DNA of 64,000 nucleotides, from positions 1,295,001 to 1,359,000 of the forward strand of contig NC_079240.1 of assembly GCF_027921745.1 (NCBI RefSeq), in the 5' to 3' direction. Below are positions 56,034 to 64,000 of the stretch, piece after piece (the first letter of the stretch is position 1; the number at the start of each line of letters is the position of its first letter). Position numbers and translations under genes: made by a program. The notes beneath the pieces are model-generated. The model did no database searches and was not told where the DNA came from. It saw nothing but the letters and a program-made list of their open reading frames with translations. Source of the stretch: Schizosaccharomyces osmophilus (taxonomy: Eukaryota; Ascomycota; Schizosaccharomycetes; Schizosaccharomycetales; Schizosaccharomycetaceae).

Positions 56034-57022
56034 TGTTAGGATTCAAAAAAACTTTCCTTAAAGGACAAAAGACAATTTCAAAAAAGTAAGAATTTAAGGA
56101 ACAATGTGCAATAGTTGTGATAATATTAATTCAATCACACTTCCTGAATAAAATGCCAATACACACAATTGAGGCAACCGAAAGAAAGCAGTACACTTTC
56201 CAAGCTTTCAAAAAAGGCAAGTTGCAATAGTAGAAGTAGCAGTTACTTAAGAATAAAAATAGTCAAAAAACAAAACAATTATAATCTTAAATCAGTTCAC
56301 TGTCGACAGGTTCTTTGGTACAGAAATTTATAAACACAAAATGGGATTCCTTTACACAATTCCTAATAGTGAATGGAAAAGGGAGAACGCAATTAAGAAG
56401 GAAGTCTGTATATATGTATAAATCAAAACAAAAACAATAGATGGCCATTGTCATCAGAATGTCACAATGTAAACAAACAATTGGGCTAGCCAGGGCGGCG
56501 TGCTTAAAGAATTAAAAAGTAAACAAACCAATTAATAGAGGGAATTGTTTATGATCTCTACTGACGCTGATATCTTTCCACAAGCGTTGAACCGGTTCCT
56601 CGAGATTTGAAACCCATGATTCGTAACTAAAGGTTTAGGACTTTCAAGCAAGAGCAATCTCACGTAAAAGAGTTCGTTCTTCCTATTATAGACAAAAGAA
56701 CATAATTGGCAAGGGATAGCATCTGTTCATTATAGGCAAACAAAAACGCCCATTGAGGTCACCATATTTCTATAACCCTGCCATTATTCAAAAAGACTAA
56801 TTTTGAAACTCTTATGTGGAAACATAAAACTCTTGATGTTCAGAACTAGGTGCATTATTGTAGAAAAAGTAATGGGTTCCAAAGTACAGTTTTTTGAAGC
56901 TTCAGTTTTTGTAATGAAATAACATTACACTTTAAAGAATTCCTGGCATAAGTAAATTTTAGTTCTATTGAGAATTTGGAACCCACTTACTACCAAAGAC
57001 TCTTCAACATTACTAAAACATT
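56034..57022. other. Divergent intergenic region mug132-like/trm5
   Basis: A 1-kb head-to-head promoter region, AT-rich. No ORF longer than a few dozen codons and no RNA gene signature was seen. Confidence 0.55.
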
Positions 57023-58668
57023 ATGGAAGAAGAGTTGCGATTAGATCCAGTTAATATGAGCCCTTTCTCAAAAGTTGTTGACAAAGGTCTTTTTAATAAG
57101 TCTTTTAATCTCGTAGCTGCTCGGGTTCTTCCTCAAAAAGTGGGTATTTTGAACAAAATTTGTCGCAAGTACGTTGGATGGTCTCTCAAAGAAAACGCTA
57201 ATTAACGACTCAAGAGATTTGTTGGAGCTACCGCGAGTAAAACATGTGTACCAGGATCAAGACCATAAACTGGTACTCTTAAATCAAAAAGCTACATTAG
57301 ATGGTATGCACTATGTAGTAGGATAAATGAACAAGAGTGTGCTAATAATTGGATAGGGACTGAGGGGCTTTCGGAAACAACCAAGTCATTCATTAATGAA
57401 AACAATGTTAAATTAGTTCCGTTTAAGCTTAACGTAGATTATGACTACTGGAGAGCTGGTATGTGAGCGTTTTGCTCAGCTAGATTATGGCCGGTTTTTA
57501 GATTATTGCTAACTCAGAAAAGAGGACATTTTAGATGCTATTCTTCCTCCTGGTCAAAAAGAGGAGCATCCTTCTGGATTTACTGCTGTAGGTCATATTG
57601 CTCATATGAACTTACGAGAAGAATGGCTTCCGTATAAGCACCTCATAGGTCAAGTCATCCTTGATAAAAATCCTTCTATTAAGACAGTTGTGAACAAAAC
57701 AGACAGTATTGACACTAAGTTCAGAACGTTCCAAATGGAAGTTCTAGCCGGAGACCCAGATTTCATGGTGGTTCAGGTATGTCGTTCATTCAAAATTTTT
57801 CTAACTAGTAAAGTCTGAATCCAACTGCAAATTTCGATTTGACTTTTCCAAGGTGTATTGGAATTCTCGCCTTAGCACCGAACACGATCGCTTGGTAAGC
57901 CAATTCCAAGAAGGCGAAGCGGTTTGTGATATTATGGCCGGCGTTGGTCCCTTCGCATGCCCTGCAGGTAAAAAGCGGGTTATCGTTTTTGCGAATGATC
58001 TAAATCCTTCAAGCTACGAAAGTTTGGCTGAAAATGTTCAGATCAATAAGGTAGGCAAAGCTTTATACAGATAATCACTAACATATATAAGGTCGGAGAC
58101 TTTGTAAAAGCATATAACCAAGATGGTCGCGAATTTATCCGTTCGGCTACTGAAGAATTGTTGGAATTTTCAGAGCAAGAAACCATAGAACTCCCTCCCC
58201 CAAAAAAGCTTGCAAAAGGAAACACAATGGATACTCCTTCTTCTTCTTCTTCCAAACGTGACATTCGTATCCCACCAGTATTTTCTCACTATGTCATGAA
58301 CCTTCCTGGCTCTGCTTTAGAATTTTTGGATGCCTTTAATGGATGTTATGAAGGAAAAGAGCACTTATTTGAAAACCGTTCACTCCCAAAAGTCCATGTT
58401 CATTGCTTTTCGAGATACGATCCTCCGGTCGAAGACATACTAAACGTAAGTAGAACTCTGCATATCGAAATTAACAATACAGCGAATTGAGGCATCCATG
58501 AGATATCGATTGCAACCCGAAGAATTAAGTTTGCATTATGTTCGTAAAGTAGCTCCAAAGAAGGTAAGTCCAATTCTGGCGATTGCTGCTTAGACATCTA
58601 ACAATTGAAAGGATATGTATTGCTGCACTTTCACTTTACCAAAGTCTGTTATTTTTGGAAAAAAATAA
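57023..58668 (+). CDS. trm5: tRNA (guanine37-N1)-methyltransferase Trm5, eight exons
   Basis: Methylates G37 next to the anticodon, preventing +1 frameshifts, and starts wybutosine synthesis in tRNA-Phe. The exons are 57023-57168, 57215-57303, 57357-57458, 57523-57776, 57853-58050, 58092-58445, 58492-58563 and 58612-58668, all phase-consistent, 423 residues. D1: [15 protein letters not shown]2: [20 protein letters not shown]. The SAM-binding core is [18 protein letters not shown], with [16 protein letters not shown] and the NPPY-equivalent [14 protein letters not shown]. The end [29 protein letters not shown] spans the last junction. It has the highest intron density of the window. The loop near 58180-58260 is Ser-rich and variable. 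By order SPAPB18E9.01. Confidence 0.93.
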
Positions 58669-58975
58669 AAAATAAAGGGCCTTTTCAAACCCCAAAATAA
58701 AGAACAATCATATGTGTTAGGGTAAATACATTGATATAAAATGCTACATATTTGGTTATTTTTGTTTTTATACAAAAAAATTATTAAAACGTAACATTTC
58801 TAAATAAAGATAACGTAAATCAAGCCCTTTAAACATCCATCACACTGTCTAGTAAGATTATACAATAATTTCCAATTGTTAATTAGCAAAAATCGTGTAC
58901 CGTCACTCGGAAAAAAAAAATTATACACCAAAAAACAAAAAAGAAGTAAAATAAAATAAGAAATTGACTGTTAAT

Positions 58976-61900
58976 TCATCGGTTGCAGAGTCGGGCTATA
59001 TAACCTCGAAGAAGATAACTGTTTATAGGAAGATATAAACGGCCATCGAACAAACGTGGGACCGCCGCATTGATATCAATCCTGGAAGGCAGTAAGGCTA
59101 TTGCCGGTGTGTTTCTGTTAGGGCAACTGCTCGACCTAACAATCTTCAAAATCGAGATTCCTGATATCCGAATTAAGTCAAGTTGTAAAAAGATCAGAGA
59201 AAACTTTTCATCAGACATCAATACTCTCAAGATTTTATCTTCGTCATCTACAACTGTGACTTGAAACTTGTATGACTTCAAACGACTTATAAGTTCAGAA
59301 AACGAGCTTACTTTGTCTACACAGACGACCACTTTCAGTGGAGCAATAGGAGTTAGCGTTGTAGGAGAATTTACTGAAGGAGAAGAAATTGGGGATGACT
59401 GAATTTCATCAGACTTTAGCGTCGTCAATTGATCAGTTGAAAGATTATTGGTTTGTATAAGGTCAAGGGTGTAAAATTCATCGCTTTCCGAAGAAGCAAT
59501 TGACGCATTTGTAACACTATGCTTGCGTAAATGTAACTGTTTGACAAAGTCAGTTGCATTAGGCTTGGCAGATTCTACTTTAGTTTTGAGATCGTATTCG
59601 CCGCTGACACCCGATGCTTTTCGAGGCGTAGATTCCTGAGAGGAAAAAACAGATGAGAAGCTTGGTATGCCTGGACTATATGGTTGTTGATTATCAAAAC
59701 CCTTTGCAGAAGAAACTTCGCTATTTTGAGCAGAAGACGGAGCAGGAGGTGTTATGTGGAGCTTGGATTTCAAATCGGATCTAATCTTGTCAATAGCATT
59801 TTTATTCGCTCGATCCAGCACACTCAAGTTTTTGTAAGAAAACGATCCAAACTCGTCAAATTCATTCATGTTTTCACTTAATCGACGGTAGCGTCTACCA
59901 GAGAGACTTCGTTCGCGAAAATGCGACTGTCGGTTCAAAGATGTTTGCATGCGACGACTGGACTCACCTGAGTTCATAGAATCCTCCTCTACTGCATCGT
60001 ATGGAGTAACATTTCCATCTGAATTAACTGCACCCCGATCATCGAAATATATGGTATCTAGGGGCGTCTCAAGGCTCGGAACAAACGGAGCGTCGTGACT
60101 TAATATATCGTTCCAATTTATTCCCTCAAAAAATGGGTGTTGCTTGATTTCATGAATTCCCTTGGCTCCAATTCGATCTTCAGGATTAAGTATCAAAAAT
60201 GATTTCATCAAATCAAGTGCTTCCGCAGAACAAGGATACATATCCAAGTCAGGCCAATTAACTCGGTTAGCAACTATATTATCAAATACCTCTTCAGGTG
60301 TATTAGAATGAAAAGGAGGATAGCCAAATAAGAACTCAAAAGATACACAACCTAAAGCCCACCAGTCGACCATATCATCTTGATTACTGCCTTGGATCGT
60401 TTCAGGAGCCAAATAATCTGGAGTCCCAACAAATTTTCTAGGGGCATCAGACATTTTAAAAAAAGGAACAGACTGGTTAGAAAAAGCGCGCGAGCGCTTT
60501 TGAGATTCGAACTCTGACCCTGATTCACCATTTTTGTTAGTAGATTCACTGCTCGAGCTTTCAAACCCTTCATTTTCTGACTTGTACGAAAAAAGAAAAG
60601 ATTCGTTTCTTTTCTTTCTGGGTGAGTCTCTGATAAGGCTGTTAAATCCAACATTGGCAGGTAAAATTGAAGGAGAACTTGTAAGTGGTTCATTAGAATC
60701 TGTATAATATGTCAACGACTGATAACTAGGAGGTGATAGGCTGGATTTTGCTTTTTGTAATCGGAATTGTCTTGTACTGAGACCCATTTGACTGAGTCCA
60801 AAGTCAGCAAGTTTCAAGTGACCATTATAACTCATCAATATGTTTTCAGGCTTAATGTCTCTATGGATAATTCCGAGCTTGTGCAAGTGCTCTAAACCTA
60901 GTACCACTTCTGCTAAATAAATCTTTACCCAAGACTCGGGTATAGCGTATAATGATTTCAACAAAGAAGCACAATCACCACCATTCATGTATTCCATTAC
61001 AAGGTAAAGGTAATCTTTACTCTGAAAGGCGTAGTAGAGTTTAGCAATAAACGGAGATTCCTCCTGCGCCATTAAAATAGCCTTTTCAGCCTTGACGTTG
61101 GCAACTTGGTTTTTCATTATCATATCCGCCTTGCGTAAGACCTTAATGGCGTAGAGCTCACCTACAGACTTCTTTTTTGAAAGGTAAACCGTACCGAAAG
61201 TTCCTCGACTGATGGGCTTGATAATTTCATAATCTCGAATAGAAGGATTTCCCTTCGAAGTAGAGTTGGAAGAAGCGATAGTAGAGATGCCTACTTGTTT
61301 GCTTAGAGGCTGACCAAGGGAATCGATATTTTTTGACAAAGAACTTCGCTCTAAAGATAAAGAAGGTTTCAGCTTTGGCGAAGAATCAGAGGTGTAGGAC
61401 CCGACACCGTAAATTGCATTCATAGTACTGACAGATTTTCTACGAGAGGAGATAGGAATACTCGTAATTGAATTATTCGAAGGGGAATTACCGGAACCAA
61501 GGTTGGGGAAGTACTGACGAGCATTCTTACCTGACGAATGGATAGCTTTTTCGCCAGCCGGGGTGACTGACTCAAAATTTGTTCGAGACAGGGCCGGAAT
61601 TCTACTAGAGTTGGGACCCAGTGAATAAGAGGAGGCTGAACTGTCAACAGAAAAAGGATGAAACGAAGGAGATGGAGATTCAGGTTGGTCTAACAAAGAG
61701 GGATCGAGGTCATCTTTGATCAGGGAAGAAGGCTGGATATCTTGATCTTGATCTTGAGCATACTGTTCAACGATGGATTGCACTTGGTCTTCAACTTCAC
61801 AACGTAAACGTTCTGCGTAGTACACGATATTCATTAAACGAGTATTCGCATCAAGCTTGGCTTGAACGAGAGCGTTACTGTCGTCAAAAAGCTTTTTGAG

Positions 61901-62839
61901 ACCAGGATCCTCAACTTGAGGCAAACACCATGATAAGGATTTTGCACTCAAAACCTCGCTGGCGGGAGAAAGGAGACGAATAGAGTTAAAAGGCATCTCT
62001 TGATGGTCATCTTCATTAGAGGGTAAGGAAGGAACGTGAATGGCGAGAGAACAGTCGATGAACCGAAGGGTTTCCAGGAGCATGCTGTAAAGGAAATGGC
62101 GGACTTTTTCGGATTTCTTATTTTGAGAACAGTGTGACTGTAAGAAACCCTGAAGAGAGGGAGGAAGGACGGTGGCCAATGCCATATCCGTATAATACAC
62201 GCTAGGATATTCTTGGTAGCCTGTGGAATCCAAAGTATCCAAAAGGGTTTGCAAAACGTTCCTTTGCTCATTTAGCATATCATTGGCTCTTTGCACGCGG
62301 GCTTCTGCATGATGGGTAAGCAAACAGTACTCGGAGTGCTGTTCAAAGAACCAATTCTGGATTTCACGGTCGCAAACGCGACAAAGGATCGTTTGGAAAG
62401 GTGGCGGGGGATTCGAAAAGGGGATTTCCTTGATTTTGTGAAGATGTTCAGCGAGTAAATGAGCACCAAAGCCAAGGAACTGAGTGAGTTGACGCCCGAT
62501 TTCTTGTTTGATTTCGGCAAAAAGTTTGATAGGCCTCAAAACCCATAAGGTATAAGAGGGAGCGTTCGTTTGTGAATCGCGAATGAGGATTCCAATGCAA
62601 TCAAGTTCAAGTGGTTGTTCTACGGGGGCTTCCATTTCTTCATCTTCGAAAAATATTTGCTCTTCGGCCTGGGTTATTGGAGACAGGGTTAAAGAGATAC
62701 GAACGCTCTTGGAGTCATCGTCAAGTAGTTGCTGGGTAGCCCAGTTGAATTTATCGTCATCTTGCAGTAAACTTTGGACACTTTTTCCAAATAAAGTCAA
62801 ACCAGGGATTCTAGATGAGAGAATTATGTTAGCATTCAT
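58976..62839 (-). CDS. ppk18: Rim15/Greatwall-type AGC kinase Ppk18
   Basis: Large AGC kinase of the Rim15/Cek1/Greatwall family, which phosphorylates endosulfine to restrain PP2A-B55 when nutrients fall; S. pombe Ppk18 acts below TORC1. One exon of 1287 residues starting MNANIILSSRIPGLTLFGKS. A zinc-finger-like CRVCDREIQNWFFEQHSEYC lies at about residues 152-171. The kinase begins YEIIKPISRGTFGTVYLSK, with Lys in YAIKVLRK, HRDIKPENILMS and DFGLSQMGL. As in Greatwall, a long insert (about 125 residues) separates DFG from FVGTPDYLAPE. The C-terminus folds like a receiver domain (VVVCVDKVSSFSELISRL ... FSLIFLQLDLIRISG), but Gln replaces the phospho-accepting Asp in my alignment. ppk18 rather than cek1 is chosen from the neighbour trm5. 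Confidence 0.9.
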   Translation of the reverse strand: MNANIILSSRIPGLTLFGKSVQSLLQDDDKFNWATQQLLDDDSKSVRISLTLSPITQAEEQIFFEDEEMEAPVEQPLELDCIGILIRDSQTNAPSYTLWVLRPIKLFAEIKQEIGRQLTQFLGFGAHLLAEHLHKIKEIPFSNPPPPFQTILCRVCDREIQNWFFEQHSEYCLLTHHAEARVQRANDMLNEQRNVLQTLLDTLDSTGYQEYPSVYYTDMALATVLPPSLQGFLQSHCSQNKKSEKVRHFLYSMLLETLRFIDCSLAIHVPSLPSNEDDHQEMPFNSIRLLSPASEVLSAKSLSWCLPQVEDPGLKKLFDDSNALVQAKLDANTRLMNIVYYAERLRCEVEDQVQSIVEQYAQDQDQDIQPSSLIKDDLDPSLLDQPESPSPSFHPFSVDSSASSYSLGPNSSRIPALSRTNFESVTPAGEKAIHSSGKNARQYFPNLGSGNSPSNNSITSIPISSRRKSVSTMNAIYGVGSYTSDSSPKLKPSLSLERSSLSKNIDSLGQPLSKQVGISTIASSNSTSKGNPSIRDYEIIKPISRGTFGTVYLSKKKSVGELYAIKVLRKADMIMKNQVANVKAEKAILMAQEESPFIAKLYYAFQSKDYLYLVMEYMNGGDCASLLKSLYAIPESWVKIYLAEVVLGLEHLHKLGIIHRDIKPENILMSYNGHLKLADFGLSQMGLSTRQFRLQKAKSSLSPPSYQSLTYYTDSNEPLTSSPSILPANVGFNSLIRDSPRKKRNESFLFSYKSENEGFESSSSESTNKNGESGSEFESQKRSRAFSNQSVPFFKMSDAPRKFVGTPDYLAPETIQGSNQDDMVDWWALGCVSFEFLFGYPPFHSNTPEEVFDNIVANRVNWPDLDMYPCSAEALDLMKSFLILNPEDRIGAKGIHEIKQHPFFEGINWNDILSHDAPFVPSLETPLDTIYFDDRGAVNSDGNVTPYDAVEEDSMNSGESSRRMQTSLNRQSHFRERSLSGRRYRRLSENMNEFDEFGSFSYKNLSVLDRANKNAIDKIRSDLKSKLHITPPAPSSAQNSEVSSAKGFDNQQPYSPGIPSFSSVFSSQESTPRKASGVSGEYDLKTKVESAKPNATDFVKQLHLRKHSVTNASIASSESDEFYTLDLIQTNNLSTDQLTTLKSDEIQSSPISSPSVNSPTTLTPIAPLKVVVCVDKVSSFSELISRLKSYKFQVTVVDDEDKILRVLMSDEKFSLIFLQLDLIRISGISILKIVRSSSCPNRNTPAIALLPSRIDINAAVPRLFDGRLYLPINSYLLRGYIARLCNR

Positions 62840-62881
62840 TTTTCACCAACCCGCCGTTACCACACTTGTCCGTCCGACGGC

Positions 62882-62911
62882 AAACGCTGGCACTTGCCAT
62901 TGCCAGCGTTT
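62882..62911. repeat. Perfect 11-bp inverted repeat with 8-nt loop and T-run
   Basis: AAACGCTGGCA (62882-62892) and TGCCAGCGTTT (62901-62911) flank CTTGCCAT; the second arm runs into TTTTTT (62909-62915 region). On the plus strand it has the shape of a bacterial intrinsic terminator. On the minus strand it would be a GC-rich 5' leader hairpin of ppk18. Confidence 0.85.
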
Positions 62912-63708
62912 TTTTCATTCTCTCCAACTTACCCAACCAGCTCAGTAAAGTTATTCGTCCCATATAATATATTGCCTTCCAAGGACAATTCTAATACATA
63001 AACATTCTCGATTCCGTGAGTCAATTCAATTGCTTGCTTTTGATCCGCCTCTTGCATCGCCACGACCGAGACGATTCATATGGTACTTTCTACAATTCAA
63101 GCAGCAAGTAAATATAGCTATTTACCGTTCAATTCACTTTGAGTGTAATCCGTCAATCATATAACTTTATTAACACCACCACGGATACTCAATGACTCTT
63201 TTGGACAATTTCTTACCAACAAAATAACTTTTATCAACCGCTTTCCAATGTTGGTAGTGTATGGTTTTCCGGTCGTTGATTTCCTTGACAGATTGCATGA
63301 ATCATTCTCATCTATATTGCCCAGTTCAATCTCCAATCTTCACGTGCTGCTATTATTGATTTCGCAATTTGAAATTATTACACAGATGCTGATGGCAAAG
63401 GTTTATGATATTTTTCTGTGTTGTAGTGCAAACTCGTAATATTAGGAAAGCAAAGAAAGCAAGGAAAGAAACAAAAAGTAGTAGAAATCAAAATCATACA
63501 GAAATAGAAAACCCTTTTTTAAATTCGTTTTCTTCATTTTTTCCCTTTTTGCTTGTTTCTTTTTTCTTGGGTTCCTGTCTTGGGTTGTTCCTCATTAGGT
63601 ATCATTCATTTGAATGGTAGCGTTTAGAGTCACTCTCAGGATGGAGTTTCTTGCTTGCTTTGTTTTTGTTTGCTCCTTTTAATTAAAAGAAAGCATTAAA
63701 ATAGTAAA

Positions 63709-63728
63709 TTTTTTTTTTTTTTTTTTTT
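63709..63728. repeat. Homopolymer T20
   Basis: Uninterrupted T tract in the ppk18 upstream region. Confidence 0.8.
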
Positions 63729-64000
63729 GTGCCATTGACTATGGGTTTTCGTTTTGGCTTTTCATATGGCATACCATTGTAAGCCCTTCTTAAGGAAACT
63801 CGAAACGAAGAAAGAAAATTTCATTGGAAACCCTTTGAAACCTGTCCCTATTTCATGTATTGATTCCCCTCCTTCAATAGAGGTTTCTTTGTTTCCTTGC
63901 TTTGTTTGATGAAACAAAGGTCGCCTTCATCCCCTTTGTCTTACATGGTGAACCCCTCTCTCCGTTCATCAAAGAACCCTTTCTTTGATAAAGAAAAAGA

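Larger units (their letters stand above)
62840..64000. other. ppk18 upstream region with hairpin and T20 tract
   Basis: No gene recognised to the window end. It contains an 11-bp hairpin 43-72 nt before the ppk18 ATG, a T20 tract at 63709-63728, and pyrimidine-rich DNA from 63840. Short frames such as 63248-63439 have no domain. Confidence 0.55.

Noticed and set aside
60505-60525. GAGTTCGAATCTC on the minus strand, a B-box match
   Set aside because: It lies inside conserved ppk18 coding sequence and is a chance codon combination.

Overview
The window looks like euchromatic chromosomal DNA of a fission yeast (genus Schizosaccharomyces). The evidence is the many 35-60 nt introns with GTANG(T) donors, CTAAY branch sites and short AG tails, the AT-rich intergenic DNA, and a gene order that I recall from S. 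pombe chromosome I. From memory of S. pombe systematic names, the order follows SPAC323.04-.08, SPAC2F3.01-.16, SPAC11G7.01-.06 and SPAPB18E9.01-.02c. Most proteins diverge clearly from S. pombe, so the source is probably a sister species such as S. octosporus, S. osmophilus or S. cryophilus. The sequence alone does not say which.

Layout. 0-12 kb: the tail of an ABC ATPase gene, then mtq2, uba5, a MATE transporter, rmp1, imt1, lsm6, sec72-like and rpa49. 12-28 kb: rim1 (mitochondrial SSB), an aldo-keto reductase, kap104, sut1, an MFS transporter absent from the order I remember, hem1, and a tiny three-exon gene for V-ATPase subunit f. 28-43 kb: vps54, ppx1, the overlapping pair plp1/qtr2, a WW-domain protein, lsk1 and a CHY/RING ubiquitin ligase. 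43-64 kb: a serine-rich membrane protein, pub1, idh1, ubi1, mct1, an uncharacterised mug132-position gene, trm5 and ppk18, followed by about 1.1 kb of upstream DNA.

These are mainly housekeeping genes on both strands, not a pathway cluster. Themes recur: tRNA and translation-factor modification (mtq2, trm5, qtr2), ubiquitin and NEDD8 (uba5, ubi1, pub1, the CHY/RING ligase), mitochondrial metabolism (hem1, idh1, mct1, rim1) and membrane traffic (vps54, sec72-like, V-ATPase f). I found no transposon, rRNA, intact tRNA or CRISPR array.

The most unusual structure is qtr2/plp1. The start of plp1 lies inside the last exon of qtr2 in the same frame, and the qtr2 stop codon sits inside the first plp1 intron, so one splicing choice could switch between separate proteins and a QTRT2-Plp1 fusion. 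Other points of note are a presequence-like, ATG-less extension in front of mct1, a terminator-like hairpin in the likely 5' leader of ppk18, the MFS insertion, and an unassigned ORF pair near 51.3-51.9 kb. Exon boundaries were read by eye from splice signals and checked for phase; they have no transcript support.
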